Positions 9,704 to 17,952 of a stretch of 64,000 bases of DNA are shown one piece after another. Each line of letters begins with the position of its first letter. The first letter of the stretch is position 1. This stretch comes from Pseudomonadota bacterium (lineage in GTDB: Bacteria > Myxococcota_A > Polyangia > Polyangiales > Polyangiaceae), in the NCBI GenBank assembly GCA_023398955.1, contig JAEWRL010000227.1:1-64000 (forward strand), given 5' to 3'. A program made the translations under genes and the position numbers. Under the pieces are notes generated by a model. The model did no database searches. It was not told the origin of the DNA and saw only the letters and a program-made list of their open reading frames with translations.

Positions 9704-10333
9704 ATGCCGACCCTCGAGCTCGGGGTACTCGTATCCGGCAATGGCTCCAACCTGCAGGCGATTCTGGATGCGTGCCAGGTTGGGCGGCTCGACGCTCGTG
9801 TGCGCGTCGTGCTGTCCAATGTAGCTGATGCTCGTGCGCTCGACCGGGCCAGGAGTGCCGGGGTTCCGGCCGTGTGCGTACCGCACCGCGACTACGCTGA
9901 TCGCGAGGTGTTCGAAGAGGCCGTCTCGGCGGCGCTCACGGAGGCTGGCGTCGAGTGGATCGTCCTGGCTGGCTTCATGCGCGTGCTGACGCCCGGGTTC
10001 CTCAAGCGCTACGAGGGGCGGATCGTCAACATTCATCCAGCGCTGCTTCCCTCCTTTCCGGGCGTTCACGGGCCGCGCCAGGCCGTCCGCTATGGGGCCA
10101 AGATCTCCGGTTGCACCGTTCACTTCGTGGACGAGGGTGTGGACACCGGCCCGATCATCGCACAACGAGCCGTTGCGGTGCGCGACGACGATGACGAAGA
10201 CGCGCTGGCTCAGCGCATCTTGCGTGAAGAGCACGCGCTCCTGGTCGAGGTTCTGAGCTGGATCGCAGCGGGGCGTGTGAGTATCGTGGAGCGACCCGGC
10301 AATCGGCCCTTGGTGAAGATTCGACAAGCATGA
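9704..10333 (+). CDS. purN: Phosphoribosylglycinamide formyltransferase
   Basis: A 209-aa formyl-THF-dependent GAR transformylase, third step of purine synthesis. It has VLVSGNGSNLQAI for phosphate binding, NIHPALLPSFPG with the catalytic Asn-x-His, and FVDEGVDTGPII with the catalytic Asp. Length matches E. coli PurN (212 aa). The open frame continues upstream inside purM, but the ATG at 9704 starts exactly at the conserved beta-strand. Its stop overlaps the start of the next gene by 4 bp (ATGA). Confidence 0.95.
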   Translation: MPTLELGVLVSGNGSNLQAILDACQVGRLDARVRVVLSNVADARALDRARSAGVPAVCVPHRDYADREVFEEAVSAALTEAGVEWIVLAGFMRVLTPGFLKRYEGRIVNIHPALLPSFPGVHGPRQAVRYGAKISGCTVHFVDEGVDTGPIIAQRAVAVRDDDDEDALAQRILREEHALLVEVLSWIAAGRVSIVERPGNRPLVKIRQA

Positions 10334-11880
10334 CCTCGAGGCACTACGACGTCGTGGTGCTCGGGCGTACGCTTGGAGCGCTGACCTCCGCGGCCCTCTT
10401 GGCGCGTCGCGGCTTCAGCGTCCTTCTCCTGGGTCACGGGCGCAAGCCGGCGAGCTACCGCTTCGAAGAGCATACGCTGCGGCGCCGCGCTTTCACCTTG
10501 CTGGCGGGGTCCTCCCCTGCCTGGCGCCGCGTGCTCCAAGAACTGGCGCAGACACCGCGCTTTCGCCGTCGCACGACCCTCCTCGACCCGATGTTCTCGT
10601 TCGTGGCGGGCAGTCGGCGTATCGAGGTGCCACCCGACGTCGATCTCTTCTCCCGGGAGGTCGATCGCGAGTTCCCTGAGGTGCGCCAGGTCGTCGACGA
10701 GCTCTATGCGACAATCGCACAGGTGAACGCAGTCGCCGACGAAGCGTTCGAGCGAGAGCTCGTCGTGCCGCCAGGCAGCCTCTTGGAGCGCCTTGAAACC
10801 GGCCGCGTCGTGTCGGCCTTGCCGCTCACCGGTGAGGCGACGACAAATGATCTGCTCGGCAAGTTCCCGGTGGGGCATCCGTTTCGCGACGTCGTGACGA
10901 CGCCAGCCCTCTTTGCCGCGGCCCTCGCGACGAGTGCTGAGAGCATGCCGCCCTTTGCCTTGGCGCGGCTGCACGGTGCCTGGACGCGCGGCGTTCAGAC
11001 CCTCGGCGGCGACGAAGACGAGCTCGCGGATTTTCTCCTCGAGCGCATCGCGTCGCATGGGGGGCTCTGCAACCTCGATGGCCGAGCGGCTCGTGTGACC
11101 GTGCGCCGTGGTCGCATCCAGGGGGTGATCGTCGATGGAGACGAAGAGCCTACTGGGGCGACTTGGATCCTCGCGGATCTCTCCGGGGAGCAGCTGGTGG
11201 ATCTTGCCGGCGGCGAGGGAATCACCAAGCGCGCACGCCGTGACTGGCCACGGCTCTCGGCGGCCGCCGGGCGCTACGTGGTCAGCCTCATCGTAGATCG
11301 CCGACTCTTGCCCGTACCCCTCGGCAAAGAGTCATTCTTGACTCCCGAGCACGGGTCACGCTCGGATCCGCGGCGCCTCACCCTTCACCTGCAGTGGTCC
11401 CCTGTCAGCGAAGAGCCCCAGCGTGCCTTGCTGGTGGCGGAAGCCATCCTCCCCACTCGTGGAGCGTTGACGTTGCTCGAGGCTCGAGAGGCGGTGTTGG
11501 CAGCGCTGAGGGAGACCCTGCCGTTCCTCGACGAGCATCGCATCGTCGTTGACAGCCCCCACGACGGACTGCCGGTATGGGACTACTCCTCCGGGCGGCG
11601 CAGGGAGGTCGATCGCGTTCACGTGCCGCACTCGTCGCCGGGCGCGGAGCCCATGGAGTGGCTATGGACGGTAGAGCCACCCGGCTGGTTGAAGCTGGCG
11701 GGAGAGCCCGTGCGCGGCCCCATTCCAGGCACTTACCTCGTCGGCTCGACAGTGCTTCCTGCCCTGGGCCAGGAGGGGACGCTGCTCGCTGCGTGGAGCG
11801 CAGTGCGGCTCGTAACGAGCGAGGACCGGCCCCGTCAGAGGATTCGTCGCCAGATGTGGACGAAGATCGAAACCGGATGA
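10330..11880 (+). CDS. FAD-dependent amine-oxidase/phytoene-desaturase-like oxidoreductase
   Basis: A 516-aa protein. The N-terminus YDVVVLGRTLGALTSAALLA is a Rossmann dinucleotide-binding strand-turn-helix, with GRTLGA in place of the classical GxGxxG, followed by GFSVLLLGHG. The C-terminal part (PIPGTYLVGSTVLPALGQEG) fits the FAD-contacting closing motif of the CrtI/NAD(P)-binding superfamily. The substrate is unknown. It lies inside a purM-purN-this-rsmD unit, overlapping purN by 4 bp, with no carotenoid genes around. The weak glycine motif leaves open that FAD binding is altered. Confidence 0.75.
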   Translation: MTSRHYDVVVLGRTLGALTSAALLARRGFSVLLLGHGRKPASYRFEEHTLRRRAFTLLAGSSPAWRRVLQELAQTPRFRRRTTLLDPMFSFVAGSRRIEVPPDVDLFSREVDREFPEVRQVVDELYATIAQVNAVADEAFERELVVPPGSLLERLETGRVVSALPLTGEATTNDLLGKFPVGHPFRDVVTTPALFAAALATSAESMPPFALARLHGAWTRGVQTLGGDEDELADFLLERIASHGGLCNLDGRAARVTVRRGRIQGVIVDGDEEPTGATWILADLSGEQLVDLAGGEGITKRARRDWPRLSAAAGRYVVSLIVDRRLLPVPLGKESFLTPEHGSRSDPRRLTLHLQWSPVSEEPQRALLVAEAILPTRGALTLLEAREAVLAALRETLPFLDEHRIVVDSPHDGLPVWDYSSGRRREVDRVHVPHSSPGAEPMEWLWTVEPPGWLKLAGEPVRGPIPGTYLVGSTVLPALGQEGTLLAAWSAVRLVTSEDRPRQRIRRQMWTKIETG

Positions 11881-11899
11881 GCCAGGAGGTGTGCTCCCC

Positions 11900-12481
11900 A
11901 TGCGAGTAACTGGTGGAGCGCTGGGCGGACGCGGCATGATGGCACCCGCCGGAGACGCCACCCGGCCCACCACGGACCGGGTGCGGGAAGCCCTCTTCGC
12001 GGTCCTAGGGGACCTCCAGGGGCTCCGCGTAGCGGACCTGTTTGCAGGCAGCGGAGCACTGGGGATTGAGGCTCTGTCACGTGGCGCCGAGTGCGTCTGC
12101 TTCGTCGAGCAGGCAGCGACCGCTTGCCGGGTCATCACCAAGAACGTGGCGACCCTTGGTCTCACGGAGCGCACACAGCTGTGGCGGGGGGACGTGGCAC
12201 GAGCGCGCCGCGTCCTGGTCGAGGCTGCCCCCTTCGACCTAATCCTCTGTGATCCGCCGTGGGGACGTCTCGCAGAGGCGATGCGAGCGTTGGCGCGTCT
12301 GCCTTGGGGTGAGCTGCTGAGCGCGGGCGGGCGGCTTTGTCTCGAGCACCCCGCGCGGGCGCAGGACGACGGGATACTCCCCACGCCGTTCGCCGTGGAG
12401 CAGGTGCGTCGCTGGGGAGACACTGCGGTAACGATCTGGGTATGGGATGCACGGCAGCAGGAGACCGAGCAGGGAACCTGA
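11900..12481 (+). CDS. rsmD: 16S rRNA (guanine(966)-N2)-methyltransferase RsmD
   Basis: A 193-aa SAM-dependent methyltransferase. The start MRVTGGALGGRGM is followed by TRPTTDRVREALF, the signature of RsmD, then VADLFAGSGALGIEALSRGA (SAM-binding motif I) and the catalytic DPPWG, a variant of the DPPY/NPPY motif with Trp. The ATG at 11900 is chosen over a GTG three codons earlier because it begins at the family's canonical MRV start, and an AGGAGG lies 11 nt upstream. It is the last gene of the purM operon-like run. Confidence 0.9.
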   Translation: MRVTGGALGGRGMMAPAGDATRPTTDRVREALFAVLGDLQGLRVADLFAGSGALGIEALSRGAECVCFVEQAATACRVITKNVATLGLTERTQLWRGDVARARRVLVEAAPFDLILCDPPWGRLAEAMRALARLPWGELLSAGGRLCLEHPARAQDDGILPTPFAVEQVRRWGDTAVTIWVWDARQQETEQGT

Positions 12482-12563
12482 GCCTCGTCAGGAGGGTGCC
12501 TGCCCGCTATAGTGCTCACCGCACTAGGTCATCGCTGCTGGCTTGGAAGCTCAGGACCGCCCC

Positions 12564-13160
12564 ATGGATGAGTCGACACCTCGCTCGAACGAGAACCCGC
12601 GCACCGTCCGCTACGCCGCCGCGGTGGTGGCGGCAATCGTGGCCGTGACTGCCTGGCTCTGGGCGCGGTCGGGGGAGAGCGGGACGGCGCCTCCAGGCTC
12701 CACTGCTCCGCCCGCAAAGAGCTTCGCGCCGCGCGCGCTGCGTCCCCCGCCCCCGCCCCCGCCCCTCGTGGAGGATGCTAAGGCGCGGTCCACCGCACTG
12801 CCCGCCTCCCTTGAGCCAGCACAGCGAGCACAGCGCGTGGAGGCGTCGCCCTGCGCCGACCCGTGCCGGGGGGATGCGACCGCTGCTCTGCGCTCGCAGC
12901 TCGCCGTCCGCGGCCAGCAGAGCCGCGGCTGCTACGAGCGGGCGCTGCGCGGAGCTGGCACTCTGAGCGGAAGGGTCACCGTCGAGTTGCGCATCGGTTC
13001 CCGCGGGCAGGTGTGCACCGCCAGCCTCAGCTCCGACTCGCTCGGGGATCCTTCCGTGGGCGCGTGCATCTTGCAGCGGTTTCAGGCGACAGTGTTCCCT
13101 GCGCCCAGCGGGGGTTGCGTCGACGTGCGCGTTCCAATTCAGTTCGTGCCAAAAGGCTGA
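12564..13160 (+). CDS. AgmX/PglI C-terminal domain protein (TonB-like)
   Basis: A 198-aa protein with one membrane segment at about residues 15-35 (AAAVVAAIVAVTAWLWA), a Pro-rich stretch with a polyproline run, and a C-terminal domain: RGCYERALRG, TLSGRVTVELRIGSRGQVCTA, CILQRFQATVFP. This is the short TonB-related module annotated as AgmX/PglI C-terminal in myxobacteria, where AgmX/PglI are adventurous-motility or envelope proteins. Energy-transducer-like or scaffold roles are likely for the family; the partner is unknown. Upstream in-frame TTG is less likely than this ATG. truA starts 4 bp after its stop. Confidence 0.75.
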   Translation: MDESTPRSNENPRTVRYAAAVVAAIVAVTAWLWARSGESGTAPPGSTAPPAKSFAPRALRPPPPPPPLVEDAKARSTALPASLEPAQRAQRVEASPCADPCRGDATAALRSQLAVRGQQSRGCYERALRGAGTLSGRVTVELRIGSRGQVCTASLSSDSLGDPSVGACILQRFQATVFPAPSGGCVDVRVPIQFVPKG

Positions 13161-13164
13161 GAGA

Positions 13165-13992
13165 ATGGACGTGCCAGTGGGATCCTACGGAGTGCTTCTC
13201 TCGGTCGCCTACAATGGGCGTGGTTATTGTGGGTATGCGCGGCAGCCCGGGAAGCGCACCATTGCAGACGCCCTGGACGGAGCGGTGCGTGCCATCGATC
13301 CTAGGGCGAGCCTGGTGCGCGCCGCGAGCCGCACGGACAGCGGCGTGCATGCCCGCGGGCAGAGCGTTGCGTTCGACACGGCGCTGGAAATTGCGTCGCG
13401 TGGCTGGGTGCTCGCCCTCAATCAGCACCTCCCGGAAGAGATCGCGGTGCAGCGCGCGTCTCGCGTCCAGGCGGGCTACGATCCTCGTGATCACGCCCTC
13501 GGCAAGCGCTACCGCTACTGCATCACGCCCTCGCAGATCCGAAGCCCGTTCCAGATTGGTATTACCTGGCGAGTCGCCAATAGGTTGAACCAGAGTCTCA
13601 TGGCAGAAGAGGCGCAGGCGCTGCTCGGCGAGCACGACTTCCGTGCTTTTCGCACTGCAGCGGACCCGCGCACGAATACGGTACGGACGATCCATCGCGT
13701 CGAGTGGCTAGATGGGATGGCCGACCCATGCACGATCCAGCTAGTAATCGAGGGCGATCGCTTCCTTCACCGCATGGTGCGCATCATCACGGGGACGCTC
13801 GTCGACGTCGGGCGTGGCAGGTTGGCACCGGGAGCGATTGTTCGTGGTTTGGCCAGCGGCTCACGCGCCGACTTGGGAATGACGGCGCCGCCCGACGGGC
13901 TCTGCCTGGAGCACGTGGTCCTCGACGACGCGGGTCGAGATCCTTGGCCCGAGGAACCGCTCCAATTGACGGAGCTCAGTGGGCCGCGCTAG
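13165..13992 (+). CDS. truA: tRNA pseudouridine(38-40) synthase TruA
   Basis: A 275-aa pseudouridine synthase acting on positions 38-40 of the tRNA anticodon arm. YNGRGYCGYARQPGKRTI at the N-terminus, the catalytic aspartate in ASRTDSGVHARGQ, the GKRYRYCI strand and DRFLHRMVRIITGTLVDVGRG are all TruA hallmarks. Length matches the family (about 260-270 aa). The ATG at 13165 is 4 bp from the previous stop. The nearby rsmI, rsmD and truA are spread over separate units. Confidence 0.95.
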   Translation: MDVPVGSYGVLLSVAYNGRGYCGYARQPGKRTIADALDGAVRAIDPRASLVRAASRTDSGVHARGQSVAFDTALEIASRGWVLALNQHLPEEIAVQRASRVQAGYDPRDHALGKRYRYCITPSQIRSPFQIGITWRVANRLNQSLMAEEAQALLGEHDFRAFRTAADPRTNTVRTIHRVEWLDGMADPCTIQLVIEGDRFLHRMVRIITGTLVDVGRGRLAPGAIVRGLASGSRADLGMTAPPDGLCLEHVVLDDAGRDPWPEEPLQLTELSGPR

Positions 13993-14108
13993 CGTGAGCG
14001 GACCTCGAAAGAGCGTGCATTCCTGGCAGGTTGAGCCATATGCACCCCGGCTTGGTTCGCTAGGCTTCCGGGCCATGCGGGCGCTCAAGCCTTGAGGAGC
14101 GAGTATCC

Positions 14109-15647
14109 ATGCGTTTGAAAGACAAGATCGTCGAGCGAGGCCGCCGTACCATTCAGCACCCAGCTGTCATGCGATGGGTCACGGACGATCGCGTGATGCG
14201 GGCCACCGAAGGCATCCTCGACGCCCGGATCCGTGTGAGGGCAGCGTGGAACATACTCCTCAACGGGCATGGGCTACCCAACATCGATCCAGCGCTCGAC
14301 GAGCACGTGGAGCGCCCTGAGCGCGCCAAGCCCCGCTCCGGTTCCAATGGGAGCGCGGGGAACGGCGCAAGTGCCGGCTTCAGCGGCGAGGGCTCGGAGG
14401 ACATGGATACCTCGCTCAAGGAGCGCAGCAGCCTGGCAGGGATCGGTGGACGAGACGTGCTCGAGAAGTGCATGAAGTTCACCGCTGCCGATAACGCTCG
14501 CAAGCGCGGGATCTATCCCTTCTTCCGCCCTCTCGATCTGAACGATGGTCCTGAAGCGATCATCAACGAGAAGCGCGTCGTCATGTTCGGTTCGAACAAC
14601 TATCTTGGCCTGACGACGCATCCCAAGGTGCGGGAAGCTGCCAAGAACGCCATCGACAGATTCGGTACCAGCATGACCGGGTCACGCCTCGTCAACGGCT
14701 CGATGAAGCTCCACGAGGAGTTCGAGAACAAGCTCGCAGCGTGGTTCGGGAAGGAGTCGGCGCTCGTATTCACCACGGGCTACCAAGTGAACCTCGCGAC
14801 GTGTTCAGCGATCCTGAGCAATCGCAACTGCGTGGCGGTCATCGATCGAAATGTCCATGCGTCGCTCTACGACGGCGCGCGCTTGGGGCAGTCCTCGGGA
14901 GCCAGGTTGGTTCGCTACCGTCACAACGACGCCGAGTCCCTCGACAATGTGCTCGCAAAGATGGGGGCTGGGGATGGGGCGCTCGTCATCACAGATGGTG
15001 TCTTCAGCGCCGAGGGAGAGATCGCGAAGCTCGACCAAATCGTTCCGGTGGTGAAGAAGCACGGCGCGCGGTTGCTCGTGGATGATGCCCATGGCCTCGG
15101 CGTGCTGGGGCCGGAGGGTCGCGGGACTGCCCACCACTTCGGGCTCTCCGACCAGGTCGACTTGATGGGAGGCACCTTCTCGAAATCCTTCGCTAGCATC
15201 GGCGGTTGGCTCGTAGGCGAACGCAAGGTGCTGGACTATATCCGCCACTTTGCTCCGAGCTTCATGTTTGCGGCGAGCGCCGCGCCGCCCTCGGTCGCGG
15301 CGGCCATGGCGGCCTTCGAGGTCATGCGTGAGGAACCCGAACGCATCCAGAAGCTCCACGACAACTTCTCCTACATGCGGACCGAGCTGCGGCGTCTCGG
15401 CTTCGAGCTAGGACACACGGAGACGGCCGTCATCCCCATTTACGTCCGCCAGGACCTGCGCACGATAATGATGTGGCGTGATCTGCTCGAGGACTACGGC
15501 ATCTACACGAACCCGTTCATCAGCCCCGGCGTTCCACCGAAGAGCGCGATGCTGCGGACCAGCTACATGGCGACGCACGAGCGTTCTCATCTGGACCGTG
15601 GCCTCGAGGCACTCGAGAAGGTCGGCAAGAAGTACGGCGTGATCTGA
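14109..15647 (+). CDS. Serine palmitoyltransferase-like alpha-oxoamine synthase
   Basis: A 512-aa PLP enzyme. Residues from about 130 form the alpha-oxoamine synthase fold: GSNNYLGLTTHPKV, FTTGYQVNLATCSAIL, VDDAHGLGVLGPEGRG (Asp325 binds the PLP nitrogen) and GGTFSKSFASIGGW with the PLP lysine at about 359. The TFSKSFAS sequence and the flanks fit serine palmitoyltransferase better than AONS or KBL. This enzyme makes 3-ketosphinganine from serine and a long acyl thioester. An extra N-terminal domain of about 110 residues (RRTIQHPAVMRWVTDDRVM, then a Gly/Ser linker) is not part of the core. The ATG has GAGGAG upstream, and a perfect palindrome CTCAAG-C-CTTGAG (14084-14096) overlaps that site. 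Confidence 0.8.
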   Translation: MRLKDKIVERGRRTIQHPAVMRWVTDDRVMRATEGILDARIRVRAAWNILLNGHGLPNIDPALDEHVERPERAKPRSGSNGSAGNGASAGFSGEGSEDMDTSLKERSSLAGIGGRDVLEKCMKFTAADNARKRGIYPFFRPLDLNDGPEAIINEKRVVMFGSNNYLGLTTHPKVREAAKNAIDRFGTSMTGSRLVNGSMKLHEEFENKLAAWFGKESALVFTTGYQVNLATCSAILSNRNCVAVIDRNVHASLYDGARLGQSSGARLVRYRHNDAESLDNVLAKMGAGDGALVITDGVFSAEGEIAKLDQIVPVVKKHGARLLVDDAHGLGVLGPEGRGTAHHFGLSDQVDLMGGTFSKSFASIGGWLVGERKVLDYIRHFAPSFMFAASAAPPSVAAAMAAFEVMREEPERIQKLHDNFSYMRTELRRLGFELGHTETAVIPIYVRQDLRTIMMWRDLLEDYGIYTNPFISPGVPPKSAMLRTSYMATHERSHLDRGLEALEKVGKKYGVI

Positions 15648-15768
15648 CGAGCTGGTCGTTCGGCTCTCACTGGGGCCCTTTTTGCTCCCGAGAGTTGGCC
15701 TGCGGCGGGTGAGCCCGTTCGCGCGGCTGTTGACAGCTAGTACACCTTTGGTCTGAGCTATCCCCGCC

Positions 15769-16896
15769 ATGTCCGTAGAAATTCGCGAAATCCCCTTGGG
15801 CGGCAACCTGACGCAGTTCCTCGACCTCGTCGACTACATCTACCGCGACGATCCGCACTACGTGCGCCCGCTCGACCTGGACATCAAGCAACGCCTCAGC
15901 CGCAAGAACCTCTTCTTCAAGCACGCTGAGGGTGTCATCTTCACGGCGCATCGCAACGGCTGGTGCGTGGGGCGCTGCACCGCCCAGATCGATCGCGATC
16001 ACCTGGCACGCTACAACGACGACGTGGGCTTCTTCGGTTTCTTCGACACTGTCGATGATCCAGAGGTGAGTCGCGCCCTCCTCGACGCCGCTGGCGACTG
16101 GCTTCGTCAGCGTGGCATGAAGCGCATTCGCGGCCCCCTGTCACTCAGCACGAACGAGGAAGTCGGGTGTCTCGTCGAGGGCTTCGAGTCGCCTCCCATG
16201 ATCCTCATGCCGCACCATCGGCCGTACCAAGGAGGGCTCATCGAGCAGGCGGGGCTGACGAAGTGCAAGGACGCCTATTCTTGGGGCTACACGGCTGGCG
16301 AGGTTCCCCCGCGCGCACGGAAGGCCTACGAGCAGATACGGGACATGCCGGAGGTGCGTACGCGGCACGCCGACAAGCGCACGCTCGAGGCCGACATCCG
16401 CGTCATCATGGACGTTTACAACGATGCGTGGAGCGAGAACTGGGGTTTCGTGCCGCTCTCCGAGGACGAGATCTCGCAGATGGCCCGTGACCTCAAGCTC
16501 ATCGCCGAGACGCGTCTGTCGTTCATCACCGAAATCGATGGATATCCTGCGGCCGTTGCACTTGCGCTTCCCAACGTCAACGAGGCGATCGGCGACTTGC
16601 GGGGCAAGCTCTTCCCGCTCGGAATAGCCAAGGTCCTGTGGCGGCTCAAGGTAGAGCGGCCTCGAACAGCCAGGGTCATCATCCTTGGGATTCGTAAGAA
16701 GTTCCGGACCGTGAAGAAGTACGCGGCTCTCAGTACCTACCTTTACACGCAGCTCAACGACTCCGGGCGTGCCCTGGGCTACGAGCGCGGAGAGTTGGGC
16801 TGGACGCTGGAGGACAACACGCCCGTGAACCTCGCGATAAGGTTCATGGGAGGCAAGATCGTCAAGCGCTTCCGCATTTACGAGAAAGGGCTCTGA
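15769..16896 (+). CDS. GNAT-like acyltransferase, candidate bacterial ceramide synthase
   Basis: A 375-aa protein of the acyl-CoA N-acyltransferase fold. The N-terminal half (FLDLVDYIYRDDPHYVRPLD, then FTAHRNGWCVGRCTAQID and GFFGFFDTVDDPEV) and ALLDAAGDWLRQRGMKRIRG are typical of GNAT acceptor/donor segments. The C-terminal half (YALSTYLYTQLND-like region, LGWTLEDNTPVNLAIRFMGG) forms a second GNAT-like lobe. Its neighbour makes a sphingoid-base precursor, and the reported bacterial ceramide synthase of Caulobacter is, from memory, a protein of this general type, so N-acylation of a long-chain amine is a reasonable inference. A TTGACA at 15730-15735 could be a -35 element, but no good -10 follows. 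Confidence 0.7.
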   Translation: MSVEIREIPLGGNLTQFLDLVDYIYRDDPHYVRPLDLDIKQRLSRKNLFFKHAEGVIFTAHRNGWCVGRCTAQIDRDHLARYNDDVGFFGFFDTVDDPEVSRALLDAAGDWLRQRGMKRIRGPLSLSTNEEVGCLVEGFESPPMILMPHHRPYQGGLIEQAGLTKCKDAYSWGYTAGEVPPRARKAYEQIRDMPEVRTRHADKRTLEADIRVIMDVYNDAWSENWGFVPLSEDEISQMARDLKLIAETRLSFITEIDGYPAAVALALPNVNEAIGDLRGKLFPLGIAKVLWRLKVERPRTARVIILGIRKKFRTVKKYAALSTYLYTQLNDSGRALGYERGELGWTLEDNTPVNLAIRFMGGKIVKRFRIYEKGL

Positions 16897-16977
16897 CGGA
16901 TTCTCCGCCACCTGGCTGCCTCGGCAACCGCAGAAAGGCCCCGCGACGCACTACTGTTTGGCTCCGGCTCGGCCGGG

Positions 16978-17541
16978 TTAGGAGCCTGCCCGATAGAAGG
17001 TCGCGCCGGCCATTTCCAAGGGTGTTGGTGCGTTGCGGAGGGCGAGCTCGAGCGCGTCGACTGCCTCGGTGTCGACATAGACGCCAGGCCCCCACCCCGG
17101 AGCGTCGTCATCGCCGTGGCAGGCGGTCTCTGCATAAAAGGCGCGGCGCAGAGCCTCGCTGGAGTGTGCGAGCTTCGTGATCACCGTGTCAGAATCCCGT
17201 TCTTGAACGGGCAGGGACGTCCCTTCCGTGGTCCACCTGCTGCCATGAGACAAGATGCAGGCGACCTCGATGCGTGTGCTGTCCTGCAGTCGCTGCCGCA
17301 GGCGCTTGAGCCAGCCGATGAGGGGCGTCTCCTGGTCTCCATCGGCGAACTCGAGGTACAGGGCGTGGCCGAAATCGACGACTTGCAATCCCTTGGCGAG
17401 AGGTGTCTCGGCGAGGAACGCTCGGACTTCCTCGCCGAAGGAACGAAGCCGCGCAGTGAATTCGGTGACTTCGAGAGAGTACTCGTCGTCTTCGATGGCC
17501 AGATAGGAAACCAAAAGGCCGAATGCGTTCTCGTCGAGCAT
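16978..17541 (-). CDS. Conserved-looking soluble protein of unknown function
   Basis: A 187-aa acidic protein with no signal peptide or membrane segment. It holds a helical first half (VTEFTARLRSFGEEVRAFLA), a VVDFGHALYLEFADGDQETP beta segment and a CILSHGSRWTTEG motif. I do not recognise the family. It is the last gene of a tight trpE - PGPGW-like - this-gene unit; its start is 1 bp after the stop of the preceding gene, so it is very probably cotranscribed and perhaps co-translated with it. It converges with the GNAT-like gene. Confidence 0.65.
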   Translation of the reverse strand: MLDENAFGLLVSYLAIEDDEYSLEVTEFTARLRSFGEEVRAFLAETPLAKGLQVVDFGHALYLEFADGDQETPLIGWLKRLRQRLQDSTRIEVACILSHGSRWTTEGTSLPVQERDSDTVITKLAHSSEALRRAFYAETACHGDDDAPGWGPGVYVDTEAVDALELALRNAPTPLEMAGATFYRAGS

Positions 17542-17542
17542 C

Positions 17543-17950
17543 TCAGGTGTCGTCAGCGGTTGAAGGTGGGCGATCGAGCGGTGGTCGGTTTCCCCGCCGC
17601 CGGAGGGCGTTGATCCCCCGCAGCGCGATGGGTGCGCCGAGCAAGCGACGGACCAGCCGCTGCTTGCCTGGGTAGTCGAGGAGTAGTAGCGCTACCATGA
17701 TGGTCAAGAGCCCCTGCCCGGGTAGCGCCAGCATGGCGATGCCGGCCACCAGCAGGACGGCGCCAGCGAGGTTCCTTGCTACTTGGAGCCCGACGCGACG
17801 CCAACTAGTCTGCCCCGCGGGTGGTATGCTGGGCCGGACCAAAAAGTCGGGGCGCAGGCGCCTTACGTACCATGGCACCAGGAGGGCTGTGGCGATGAGG
17901 ATCGCGACCGAAACGAGCGAGAGATAGGTCCACAGGCCCAGCGAGTTCAT
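17543..17950 (-). CDS. PGPGW-like small membrane protein
   Basis: A 135-aa protein starting MNSLGLWTYLSLVSVAILIA, with two to three membrane segments. The second region, AGIAMLALPGQGLLTIMVAL, followed by LLLLDYPGKQRLVRRLL, matches the layout of the PGPGW family of small membrane proteins, with PGQG in place of the PGPG signature. Function of the family is unknown. The open frame runs 26 codons further upstream into trpE, but the ATG at 17950, 2 bp after the trpE stop, gives a proper N-terminal membrane segment. Operon with trpE. Confidence 0.7.
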   Translation of the reverse strand: MNSLGLWTYLSLVSVAILIATALLVPWYVRRLRPDFLVRPSIPPAGQTSWRRVGLQVARNLAGAVLLVAGIAMLALPGQGLLTIMVALLLLDYPGKQRLVRRLLGAPIALRGINALRRRGNRPPLDRPPSTADDT

Positions 17951-17952
17951 CC

